In this document: positions 38,501 to 48,487 of the stretch, in pieces
Numbering within the stretch: position 1 is the stretch's first letter
Layout of the letters: each line of letters opens with the position of its first letter
Position numbers and translations under genes: made by a program
The notes under the pieces: generated by a model
Seen by the model: only the letters and a program-made list of their open reading frames with translations
Told to the model about the DNA's origin: nothing
Database searches by the model: none
DNA from: Rapana venosa
Lineage: Eukaryota; Mollusca; Gastropoda; Neogastropoda; Muricidae
Assembly (NCBI GenBank): GCA_028751875.1
Contig: CM054155.1
Span: 51,999,298 to 52,063,297, forward strand
DNA: 64,000 nucleotides
Direction of reading: 5' to 3'

Positions 38501-38613
38501 TACAGAGCTAAACTGCCTTTAGATTTTGAATTCTTTAAAGGCTTTCTACCCCTAACTGACTTACTTTACTCCTAAGACAATTTTATGTGTGAATGGCGGT
38601 ATCAATTGAAAAT
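38501..38613. other. Gap flank, no gene seen
   Basis: A short stretch before the second gap with no recognisable signal. Confidence 0.5.
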
Positions 38614-39113
38614 NNNNNNNNNNNNNNNNNNNNNNNNNNNNNNNNNNNNNNNNNNNNNNNNNNNNNNNNNNNNNNNNNNNNNNNNNNNNNNNNNNNNNNN
38701 NNNNNNNNNNNNNNNNNNNNNNNNNNNNNNNNNNNNNNNNNNNNNNNNNNNNNNNNNNNNNNNNNNNNNNNNNNNNNNNNNNNNNNNNNNNNNNNNNNNN
38801 NNNNNNNNNNNNNNNNNNNNNNNNNNNNNNNNNNNNNNNNNNNNNNNNNNNNNNNNNNNNNNNNNNNNNNNNNNNNNNNNNNNNNNNNNNNNNNNNNNNN
38901 NNNNNNNNNNNNNNNNNNNNNNNNNNNNNNNNNNNNNNNNNNNNNNNNNNNNNNNNNNNNNNNNNNNNNNNNNNNNNNNNNNNNNNNNNNNNNNNNNNNN
39001 NNNNNNNNNNNNNNNNNNNNNNNNNNNNNNNNNNNNNNNNNNNNNNNNNNNNNNNNNNNNNNNNNNNNNNNNNNNNNNNNNNNNNNNNNNNNNNNNNNNN
39101 NNNNNNNNNNNNN
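38614..39113. other. Assembly gap (500 N)
   Basis: Exactly 500 N. The right edge enters a GGCT-rich satellite, so the satellite probably extends into the gap and caused it. Confidence 0.99.
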
Positions 39114-41090
39114 GTTGGCTGGTGTGTGAGGCTTGGGCTTGGGCTTGTGGTTGTGGCTAGGCTTTGGCTATTGGCTGGGGCAGGGGGCTTGGCTTTGGCT
39201 AGGGGGCTTTTAGGCATGTGGCTGTTGCTATGGCTGTGTGGCTATGTAGCTGTGTGGCTGTGTGGATGTGTGGCTATGGCTGTGTGGCTTTTGGCTATGT
39301 GGATGTGTGGCTATGGCTATGTGGCTATGTGGCTATGTGGCTTCGTGGCTATGGCTTTGTGGCTATGCTATGTGGCTATGTGGCTATGTGGCTGTGTGGC
39401 TATGGCTGTGTGGCTGTGTGGCTATGGCTGTGTGGCTATGGCTATGTGGTATGTGGCTATGGCTGTGTGGCTATAGCTATGTGGCTATGGCTATGTGGCT
39501 ATGTGGCTATGTGGCTGTGTGGCTATGGCTGTGTGGCTATGGCTGTGTGGCTATGGCTATGTGGATGTGTGGCTATGGCTATGTGGCTATGTGGCTGTGT
39601 GGCTATGTGGCTGTGTGGCTATGGCTATGTGGCTATGTGGCTATGGCTATGTGGCTGTGTGGCTATGGCTGTGTGGCTATGTAGCTGTGTGGCTGTGTGG
39701 ATGTGTGGCTATGGCTGTGTGGCTATGTGGCTATGTGGCTATGTGGATGTGTGGCTATGGCTATGTGGCTATGTGGCTATGTGGCTTCGTGGCTATGGCT
39801 TTGTGGCTATGGCTATGTGGCTATGTGGCTATGTGGCTGTGTGGCTATGGCTGTGTGGCTGTGTGGCTATGGCTGTGTGGCTATGGCTATGTGGGTATGT
39901 GGCTATGGCTGTGTGGCTATAGCTATGTGGCTATGGCTATGTGGCTATGTGGCTATGTGGCTGTGTGGCTATGGCTGTGTGGCTATGGCTGTGTGGCTAT
40001 GGCTATGTGGCTGTGTGGCTATGGCTGTGTGGCTATGGCTATGTGGCTATGGCTGTGTGGCTATGGCTATGTGGCTATGTGGCTATGGCTATGTGGCTGT
40101 GTGCCTATGTGGATGTGTGGCTATGTGGCTATGTGGATGTGTGGCTGTGTGGCTATGTGGCTATGGCTGTGTGGCTATGGCTGTGTGGCTATGTGGCTGT
40201 TCGGCTATGTGGCTGTGTGGATGTATGGCTAGTTGGCTATGGCTGTGTGGCTATGGCTATGTGGCTATGGCTATGTGGCTATGTGGCTGTGTGGCTATGT
40301 GGCTATGTGGCTATGGGGCTATGTGGCTATGTGGATGTGGGGCTATGTGGATGTGTGGCTATGTCGCTATGTGGCTGTGTCGCTGTGTGGCTATGTGGCT
40401 ATGTGGCTATGTGGATGTGTGGCTATGTGGCTATGTTGCTATGTGGATGTGTGGCTGTGTCGCTGTGTGGATGTGTGGATATGTGGCTATGTGGCTGTGT
40501 GGCTATGGCTATGTGGTTGTGTGGCTATGTGGCTATGTGGATGTATGGCTATGTGGCTATGTGGCTGTGTGGCTATGTGGCTATGTGGCTATGTGGCTGT
40601 GTGGCTGTGTGGCTGTGTGGCTATGTGGCTGTGTGGCTGTGTGGCTATGTGGCTGTGGCTGTGCGGTTGTGTGGCTATGTGGCTCTACTGTATCTATGGC
40701 TGTGCTGTGGCTATGGCTGTGGCTGTGCTGTGGCTATGGCTGTGCTTTGCCTATGGCTGTGGCTATGGCTGTGCTGTGGCTGTGCTGTGGCTATGGCTAT
40801 GGCTGTGCTGTGGCTATGGCTGTGCTGTGGCTATGGCTGTGCTGTGATATGGCTGTGCTGTGGCTATGGCTGTGGCTATGGCTGTGCTGTGGCTGTGCTG
40901 TGATATGGCTGTGCTGTGATATGGCTGTGCTGTGGCTATGGCTGTGGCTATGGCTGTGGCTATGGCTCTGCTGTGGCTGTGGCTGTGGCTCTGCTGTGGC
41001 TATGGCTGTGCTGTAGCTATGGCTCTGCTGTGCCTATGGCTGTGCTGTGGCTATTGCTGTGCTGTGGCTATGGCTGTGTGCGTGTAAGTG
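39114..41090. repeat. GGCTAT/GTGGCTAT satellite array
   Basis: Nearly 2 kb built from 6-bp GGCTAT and 8-bp GTGGCTAT or GTGGCTGT words, with GTGGATGT variants. Past about 40690 the pattern changes to GGCTGTGCT units. Three 8-bp units make 24 bp, giving the 8-residue periods (WLCGYVAM) in the very long open frames on the plus strand, up to 439 residues. These frames have no promoter, start context or domain and reflect absence of stops in the repeat. Confidence 0.95.
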
Positions 41091-41434
41091 TGTGCGCTTA
41101 TATATCTCCCTCGGTTTATATCCTGTGTCCGCGTATGTGCGGGTCCATGCGCGAGTTAAGGTGTTCGCACATGTCCTTGCGCGCAATCGCAAATCGCGAT
41201 CCTTCAAGCTGTCTCCATCTGACATACCACATGACTACGCAGAACAAGAGGGTGCTCCGCGTCTCTCTAGCGCATTGTCTCTCTCTCCGTTATTCAGGGC
41301 TTTGATGAGGAAGGGTAGGACAAGTCTTTTCTGACACATTACATTTTCCGTGTTCATTCATTTGTTCTGTTGTTTGGCTTTTGTTCCCTTTTCCTTTGAT
41401 TTTCCGTGGTGGTTGTAGAGTTGTTTTTTTTAAT
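41091..41434. other. No gene seen
   Basis: Short unique stretch between two satellites. Nothing is recognised; the open frames overlap on both strands. Confidence 0.4.
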
Positions 41435-41490
41435 GTGCCTTTTTACTTGAAGTGCCCGTGTGTATGCAGTTTTGTAAATTTTGTCATCTA
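41435..41490 (-). mobile_element. Fragment of tRNA-derived SINE family S1
   Basis: GCCCGTGTGTATGCAG and TTTTGTAAATTTTGTCATCT match the body of the full SINE at 43.59-43.63 kb (CCCCGTGTGTATGCGA, TTTTGTAAATTCTCATCT). The match stops exactly where the second 32-bp minisatellite starts. Confidence 0.7.
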
Positions 41491-42430
41491 TACCTATACC
41501 TCCCCCTATACTGTCCTCATACCTCCCCATACCCTCCCTCTACAGTCCCTATACCTCCCCATACCATCTCTCTACAGTCCCCATACCATCTCTCTACAGT
41601 CCCTATACCTCCCCATACCATCCCTCTACTGTCCCCATACCATCTCTCTACAGTCCCTATACCAGTCCATACCATCTCTCTACAGTCCCTATACCTCCCC
41701 ATACCATCCCTCTACTGTCCCCATACCTCCCCATACCCTCCTTCTACAATCCCAATACCTCCAAATACCTCCCCTCTACAGTCCCAATACCCCCCCATAC
41801 CATCCTCTACTGTCCCCATACCTCCCCATACAGTCCCAATACCTCCAAATACCTCCCCTCTACAGTCCCCATACCTCCCCATACCTCCAAATACCTCCCC
41901 TCTACTGTCCCAATACCTCCAATACCTCCCCTCTACTGTCCCAATACCTCCAAATACCTCCCCTCTACAGTCCCAATACCTCCAAATACCTCCCCTCTAC
42001 AGTCCCAATACCTCCAAATACCTCCCCTCTACTGTCCCAATACCTCCAAATACCTCCCCTCTACTGTCCCAATAGGTCCCCATACCCTCCCTCTACAGTC
42101 CCTATACCTCCCCATACCCTCCCTCTACAGTCCCTATACCTCCCCATACCCTTCCTCTGCAGTCCCTATACCTCCCCATACCCTCCCTCTACAGTCCCTA
42201 TACCTCCCCATACCCTCCCTCTGCAGTCCCTATACCTCCCCATACCCTCCCTCTACAGTCCCTATACCTCCCCATACCCTTCCTCTACAGTCCCTATACC
42301 TCCCCATACCCTTCCTCTACAGTCCCTATACCTCGCCATACCCTCCCTCTACAGTCCCTATACCTCCCCATACCTCTACAGTCCCTATACCTCGCCATAC
42401 CCTCCCTCTACAGTCCCTATACCCTCCCCC
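41490..42430. repeat. 32-bp minisatellite array 2
   Basis: About 29 tandem units of 32 bp. The main form is TACAGTCCCTATACC followed by TCCCCATACCCTCCCTC. A variant block at about 41740-42080 has CCAATACCTCCAAATACC instead. Higher-order grouping of variants suggests local expansion of subtypes. As in array 1, the period is not divisible by 3 and all plus-strand frames are open, giving Pro/Tyr/Ser-rich pseudo-proteins of a 32-residue period. Confidence 0.95.
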
Positions 42431-42500
42431 TCTCTCTCTCTCTCTTGAGAGAGCGTGTGGATATGGATTTGTATCTGCGTGTGTGTTTGGCGGCGTGCGC

Positions 42501-42554
<54 letters not shown>

Positions 42555-42640
42555 ATGTGTGTGTGTGTATGTGCGTGCGCGCAGGCGAGTACTCGACGCA
42601 GTATGTGTGTGTGTGTGTGTGGAGGAGGGTTGTTGTTGCA
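42430..42640. repeat. Compound (CT)n, (TA)n and (TG)n
   Basis: (CT)n at about 42430-42446, (TA)n at about 42508-42538 and TG-rich tracts at 42539-42620 surround a CGCACGCGC word near 42497. Confidence 0.9.
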
Positions 42641-42649
42641 ATATAACAG

Positions 42650-42730
42650 GCACAGTCCAGATTCGAACCCACGTTTTCAAAACTGTAAGGATCAGAAGAC
42701 ATCACCTTATCCGTTAAGCTATCGCCCCCG
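42650..42730 (-). mobile_element. tRNA-derived SINE head (second type)
   Basis: The minus strand reads GGGGGCGATAGCTTAACGG (A-box-like TAGCTTAACGG) and about 45 bp later GTGGGTTCGAATC (B box). Spacing fits an RNA polymerase III internal promoter. The ends do not form a proper acceptor stem, so it is more likely a SINE head than a tRNA gene. It is different in sequence from the head at 43.8 kb. Confidence 0.6.
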
Positions 42731-42739
42731 TCTATAGGC

Positions 42740-43530
42740 TAGGCCCAAATTAAAAATATCTATCTAACTTTTAGGGGACATAAAACGAACGAAAAGAAGA
42801 CAAAAGTTCAGGTATGAGTAGTACTCACATTGATTTGTGTGTGTGTGTGTGCGTGTGCGTGGGTATTGATTCCCAGGTGTGAGGGAGGGAGATTGGGCAT
42901 GATTATTCTCTCTCTGCATGATTAAGCTGGGAAAGTCTGAATAACAACAGAAAAGTCATGTAGCTATACATGATCATTTTATTGTAACCATTTCACACTC
43001 CTATTCAACATTAAGTGGTAACTGTATAAATAAGTGTATAACCAAAAAAGTGTATGCACAGATTTGGGTTCAAAAACTTAAGGAACACAAGATTGCGGTG
43101 CTCTCTTTCAAGCTTTTAACGGTGTCTGTGGGTGTGTATGTCGAAGTTTTCAGCAATTATCCCAGTTTGTGGTAAAAATACAATTATTTTGACCTTTTCC
43201 ATACTTCAAGTCAGGCTCCTTGTGTCCCATTTGGAAAAACAATAGCTCACCTCCAATCCTGGTCTTCAGTTTATATTTATTCAGTGAACCGCTTCCACAT
43301 ACACAAGGGTAAGCCCTCTTCTGTTTTCTTGGCATTATTATTGTCTAGCAGTTTTCTTTGTTGTTGTTTTTTTTTTTTTTTACTACAGGCCCGACTGAAG
43401 CCTTCAAGGTGAAGTTCAGTGAAGAATTCAGAGCTGGCAACTCTGGACAGAGGAGGCTCACCTGTTTTTGACCACCAGCCTTATTACTTACCAATTTAGT
43501 GTTACAGTTATCTGAGGTTTACTTATCTTT
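42740..43530. other. No gene seen
   Basis: Ordinary sequence with a short TG tract near 42838 and a T-run near 43367. The 61-residue minus-strand open frame at 43150-43335 is not recognised. Confidence 0.4.
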
Positions 43531-43539
43531 TTTTTTTTT

Positions 43540-43868
43540 TATATCGAGGATAATGGAATAAGCACTTATATGTGCTTTTTTTACATCCAGTCCCCGTGTG
43601 TATGCGATTTTGTAAATTCTCATCTGTTCCCACCGGCAAACAATGGCCTACTCTTACGAAAAGCGGAACAGGATTTTAACGTGTGCGCAAGATGTTCTGC
43701 GTGCGTTCGCACACGGGGCCTTGGTGTATAGTCTCATCCGAAGGACTTTTGGGGCAAGTGGAGTCTGCACTGATGTTAACTCCAGGGTAAAATATCCCCT
43801 TGAACGGGAATCGAACCCGGGTCGTCAGATTGCGAGAGCAATGTTCTAACCACTAGGCTATCACGTCC

Positions 43869-43870
<2 letters not shown>
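43540..43870 (-). mobile_element. tRNA-derived SINE family S1, full-length-like copy
   Basis: The 5' head lies at 43870-43797 on the minus strand: GGGGACGTGATAGCCTAGTGG (A box TAGCCTAGTGG) and CCCGGGTTCGATTCCC (B box GGTTCGATTCC). The acceptor ends do not pair, which argues against a functional tRNA gene. The body runs to about 43540 and includes a hairpin with perfect 8-bp arms, CGTGTGCG at 43680-43687 and CGCACACG at 43708-43715. The body recurs at 60.8-60.98 kb, 51.47-51.64 kb and as a fragment at 41.44-41.49 kb. SINEs of this kind are transcribed by RNA polymerase III and mobilised by LINE machinery. The partner LINE is not identified. Confidence 0.8.
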
Positions 43871-44450
<580 letters not shown>

Positions 44451-44456
44451 CACAGA

Positions 44457-44996
44457 GGAAGATGGAATAGACCCATGTATGCTAAGGAAATATGGAATCG
44501 ACCCATGTATGCTAAGGAAAGATGGAATAGGCCCATGTATGCTAAGGAAATATGGAATCGACCCATGTATGCTAAGGAAAGATGGAATAGACCCATGTAT
44601 GCTAAGGAAAGATGGAATAGACCCATGTATGCTAAGGAAAGATGGAATAGACCCATGTATGCTAAGGAAAGATGGAATAGACCCATGTATGCTAAGGAAA
44701 GATGGAATAGACCCATGCATGCTAAGGAAAGATGGAATAGACCCATGCATGCTAAGGAAAGATGGAATAGACCCATGTATGCTAGAGGAAGATGGAATAG
44801 ACCCATGCATGCTAAGGAAAGATGGAATAGACCCATGTATGCTAAGGGAGGATGGAATAGACCCATGTATGCTAGAGGAAGATGGAATAGACCCATGTAT
44901 GCTAGGGAAAGATAGAATAGACCCATGTATGGTAGGGAAAGATGGAATAGACCCATGTACGCCAGGGGAAGATGGAATAGACCCATGCATGCTGAG
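44457..44996. repeat. 30-bp minisatellite, 18 units
   Basis: Units of exactly 30 bp, GATGGAATAGACCCATGTAT followed by GCTAAGGAAA, with few substitutions. Because 30 is a multiple of 3, open frames on both strands show 10-residue periods ([10 protein letters not shown] on plus, [10 protein letters not shown] on minus). Several frames on both strands are equally clean, so there is no sign that any is selected as protein. Confidence 0.97.
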
Positions 44997-44999
44997 CTA

Positions 45000-45230
45000 G
45001 GTCTTCTCTTTCAAGATGCTTTTGTCTACGACTCTCCATACAGGCTTTGGTCTGGATAATGCTTTTGTCTTCTTTGAGGATCTTTAAGATCCCTCCTTTG
45101 TTTCTGATGGATCCCAGACAAGCAAACTGGTCAGCTGTTGTTAGCTAGCTTTTTTCCCTGGACAGTCACTGTCACCGATCCCTCAGATTCCGAATCCTTT
45201 GGGGCGCCTTCGAAGCTTTGTTTCCATGGA
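45000..45230 (-). mobile_element. Possible RTE-like LINE C-terminal fragment
   Basis: The minus strand near 45170-45010 gives, with corrections, GSVTVTVQGKKLAN, a LGSI-like word and a downstream basic region. This resembles the post-RT segment of RTE-like ORF2 proteins that usually reads as an LGSxIS motif. The match is short and broken, so the call is tentative. Confidence 0.3.
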
Positions 45231-45239
45231 CAGTTGGTT

Positions 45240-45585
45240 GTAAAAGGTTTACTCTAAAAGAAACAGACGTGACATACAGATTGATGTTAGAAGCAACAAT
45301 AAGCAAATAGCTGACAACGAGCCATGACATAGACACCATGTAGTGTCAATAATAGCTAGACAGCTAGTAGGTAAGTGCTCATATAACAATAATCATAACA
45401 CACTTTCATAATGATACTGTACAGGCCCAACTGCAACAACTTAACTGACCGCCTTTCCTGATCTCGCTACAGCCACATTGGGAAGAAACTATTGTGGTTT
45501 ACAGAAGAAGTTATAAAACAACAGATAAGACAAAATCAAACCAACCAAACACTAGTACAACTACAAAAGAATCGGACAAACACGT
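45240..45585. other. No gene seen
   Basis: Ordinary AT-rich sequence with no recognisable signal. Confidence 0.4.
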
Positions 45586-45780
45586 ATACTTTGAAAATGA
45601 ACGATATATACATTGCAAACAATATTATTGTATAGACATTGCTAGAAAGAGACATCAGAGGAGATTCTTTGAAAATGAATGATATATATACATTGTAAAC
45701 AATTGTATAGACATTGCTAGAAAGAGACATCAGAGGAGATTCTTTGAAAATGGATGATACATAGTTAACAATTTTGTTTT
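45585..45780. repeat. Tandem repeat of about 75-78 bp
   Basis: TTGAAAATGA begins at 45591 and 45669, and TTGAAAATGG at 45744. The intervening sequences share GACATTGCTAGAAAGAGACA and CATCAGAGGAGATTC. There are two full units and a decayed third. Confidence 0.85.
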
Positions 45781-45842
45781 AAGGAAGAGACATCAGTAGA
45801 GATGATTTTGTTGAAATCTGAACTGTCTCCTTGCTGGAGCAG

Positions 45843-45960
45843 ATATAATAATAATAATAATAATAATAATAAACATGGAATTTATATAGCGCTATATCTT
45901 GCAAGATATGAACAAGGTTCATCCATTACAGCATCAGCCCTTATCTGCAGTGTGCATTAG
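45843..45960 (-). mobile_element. Family C 3' end, very short copy, minus strand
   Basis: An (ATA)n tail at 45845-45871 is followed by TTTATATAGCGCTATATCTT and GCAAGATATG. It contains two overlapping perfect palindromes, ATATAGCGCTATAT at 45884-45897 and ATATCTTGCAAGATAT at 45894-45909. No coding part remains. It is either a strongly 5'-truncated LINE or a SINE that shares the LINE 3' end. Confidence 0.7.
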
Positions 45961-46193
45961 ATCTGCAAACATAAGATAACTTTGATGTTCATGACAGTAA
46001 CATATGTTTAAATGCGATGTGAAGCAAAAAATAAGCATATGCACAGTTTGAAATAACAACACATTATTAATATTCATTCCGAAAACTGACTGGAATAAAA
46101 TGTGGAGGCAGTGTGAAGCTAGTATTGTCAGGAACTGTTTTAAAACGTGGACATGGCACCAGATTGTGTCAAGCACTTTCTCTCTCACCGCCA

Positions 46194-46640
46194 CAAAACA
46201 CTGTGCATCACCAGCTTTAACTATAGAGAGCAAAAGTATGGGCTGACAGTGCTGGTAACACAACACACTGTGCATCACCAGCATTAATCATAGAGAGCAA
46301 CAGTATGGGCTGACAGTGCTGGTAACACAACACACTGTGCATCACCAGCTTTAATTACAGAGAGCAACAGTATGGGCTGACAGTGCTGGTAACACAACAC
46401 TCTGTGCATCACCAGCTTTAATTGCAGAGAGCAACAGTATGGGCTGACAGTGCTGGTAACACAACACTCTGTGCATCACCAGCTTTAATTACAGAGAGCA
46501 ACAGTATGGGCTGACAGTGCTGGTAACACAACACACTGTGCATCACCAGCATTAATCATAGAGAGCAACAGTATGGGCTGACAGTGCTGGTAACACAACT
46601 CACTGTGCGGTCAGGTCAGGTCAGGTCAGGTCAGGTCAGG
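46194..46640. repeat. 67-bp tandem repeat (six units) followed by (GGTCA)n
   Basis: The word CAA(A)ACACTG or CAACACACTG starts at 46194, 46261, 46328, 46395, 46462, 46529 and, as CAACTCACTG, at 46596: exactly 67 bp each time. Units share CTGTGCATCACCAGC and AGTATGGGCTGACAGTGCTG. A pentanucleotide GGTCA run at about 46608-46640 follows. The 116-residue minus-strand open frame across the left edge is not recognised. Confidence 0.95.
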
Positions 46641-47084
46641 TTAAACTTGGACAGACATTTTATAAGATAGATTTCCTTCTTTGTCTGCTTCTATCTGTGT
46701 CATCATCCATATACATTTTTCCTCCGACATGTGCATGCTGGGTGTGTTTACGTTTTCACAACTCGCCCAAGGCTGACATGAATCACAGAGCACCTCATGT
46801 GCACATTTCATGTTCTGGGTGTGCACATAAATGAAGGGGTTCAAAGGCACTGGCAGTTCTGCAATCGAAGTTGACCTGGGAGATACATCACAAAAGTCCC
46901 GTGCCTTAATTCACCAGACGCTGATGTGAAGATTCAAACCCAGGACTTCATAGATCCACGTGATTGAAGTTTCAGGGTCTGTGAACTTGGCGTCTGTCGT
47001 CCCTATCAATGCAGTCATTTTCAAAGGACAACTATTTATGCTGGAGTTGTTGATTGCTGTTGGGGGGAGGGGGGAGGGGGGAGC
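46641..47084. other. No gene seen; possible weak SINE remnant
   Basis: GATTCAAACCCAGGACTTC near 46933 resembles a reversed B box, but a matching A box is not evident. A G-rich patch lies near 47060. Confidence 0.35.
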
Positions 47085-47200
47085 ACTGTCTTATCCTTTA
47101 TCGCTTTGATTTGTCTCTGCAAGATATAGCGCTATATAAATTCCATTTATTATTATTATTATTATTATTTATATTATTATTATTATTATTATCCTACCTG
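47085..47200 (+). mobile_element. Family C 3' end, very short copy, plus strand
   Basis: TATCGCTTTGATTTGTCTCT is followed by GCAAGATATAGCGCTATATA and an ATT tail at 47147-47190. The palindrome ATATAGCGCTATAT is at 47124-47137. It is the same terminus as at 45.88 kb in the opposite orientation. Confidence 0.75.
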
Positions 47201-47300
47201 GGATTCACTGTCAGATGCTGCTAAATACACACTGGATGAGAAGTTTGCCTGTGTGACTATTTTCAGATACCTTACCATACAGGCAGCTTCACTCAGACTT

Positions 47301-47305
<5 letters not shown>

Positions 47306-47352
<47 letters not shown>

Positions 47353-47440
47353 AGAGAAGTCTCTGAACTCTGAATTGTGAATTTGTTTAATGTACATAGG
47401 CCTTAGGCCACAATACATTTTGAGGGGCAAAAATGGAAGA
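47306..47440 (-). mobile_element. (GA)n tract plus 3'-terminal fragment of family D LINE
   Basis: (GA)n at 47306-47358 abuts TCTCTGAACTCTGAATTGTG and TAGGCCTTAGGCCACAATAC. The same arrangement, (GA)n then CTCTGAACTCTGAG and CCTTAGGCCACAATACAT, is found at 48435-48610, where it is the 3' end of a recognisable LINE. On the minus strand the element therefore ends with (TC)n. Confidence 0.65.
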
Positions 47441-47883
47441 GGCAAAGAAAATGAAGTATAATTTATCGTAACCTTTTATACAACTTTGGCACAATACCTT
47501 GGCGTGCACTCAAAACTGGATACTCTAGAATATGCATATTCTAAAACCAAAAGTAAATAGAGGCGGACGTAGACCAAGGATCAAAACAAAGCACAGCTAA
47601 AAACGAAAAGGCCTGTTAACAAAATTGTTGACGAAGTTATACTTGATATGTCAATACCTTATCACATACAAACTACAAACATCAAGCACATCGATAAGTC
47701 ATGACAGATTAGATTATTAATAGGCCTACTCACTAACTTTTGCATTTTAAAAATAGTTACAGTACTCACAAACTATTGCATTCTAAAAAAAAAACCCATT
47801 CACCACACCAAGGAAGGTGTGCCCACCAAATATAACCATGTCAGCCCTAAGGCTCATGCAATGTAAACCCAATCCTGTAGGCA

Positions 47884-47885
<2 letters not shown>
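47441..47885. other. No gene seen
   Basis: AT-rich sequence, possibly more of the same LINE 3' UTR; no coding match. Confidence 0.35.
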
Positions 47886-47929
<44 letters not shown>

Positions 47930-47930
47930 G
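47886..47930. repeat. (GA)n microsatellite
   Basis: About 20 GA units with one break. The Arg/Glu open frame through it is an artefact. Confidence 0.95.
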
Positions 47931-48432
47931 CTGACAAGAGCGGTATGCAAAATATTGTGCACATTTTGCTTAATTACATTTACCCATTCCTGTCTCCTTC
48001 TTCCGCCATACCCTTGATGCAACATCCAGGTGAAGATGTCACATTACTCACTGAGTAATTACTGCTCCTCTGACCCTCTCCACACAATTATCTAGTCTAA
48101 CTTTCTGACATCTTCATCGTATTTTTTAACATTATCATTATTACTCATTATTTATGTCTTCTTTTTTCTTGTTCTTCAAAATGCTCCAAATGGCTATTTC
48201 ATGCCGTTTAAATTTCATTTTTGGTTTCAGTAATTACTTCTGACCCTAGTAGTGGGTGAGTTATCTCTCACATCCACAAACCTGATGTACGTCCTTATTA
48301 TGTAGCAACGTCATATATTAGGGATTTCATGGTACACCTGTTCATAAACACGTCATTCTCTGCTTGTCTCGTGCACTGTCCTGGAAAACTATGTACAGCT
48401 GAGGCTGTCACAACATATTATCTAAATGCACC
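47931..48432. other. No gene seen
   Basis: Ordinary sequence without a recognised feature. Confidence 0.4.

Positions 48433-48487
<55 letters not shown>

Noticed and set aside
39126..41016. Very long plus-strand open frames (up to 439 residues, Trp/Leu/Cys/Gly/Tyr-rich)
   Set aside because: They are translations of the GGCTAT/GTGGCTAT satellite; all frames are open because the repeat lacks stop codons.
41381..42737. Pro/Tyr/Ser-rich repeat protein of about 355-418 residues
   Set aside because: It is a product of the 32-bp minisatellite in each of the three plus frames, with no start context or domain.
43797..43870. A functional tRNA gene
   Set aside because: The A and B boxes are good, but the 5' and 3' ends do not pair as an acceptor stem, and the sequence continues into a SINE body that recurs elsewhere.
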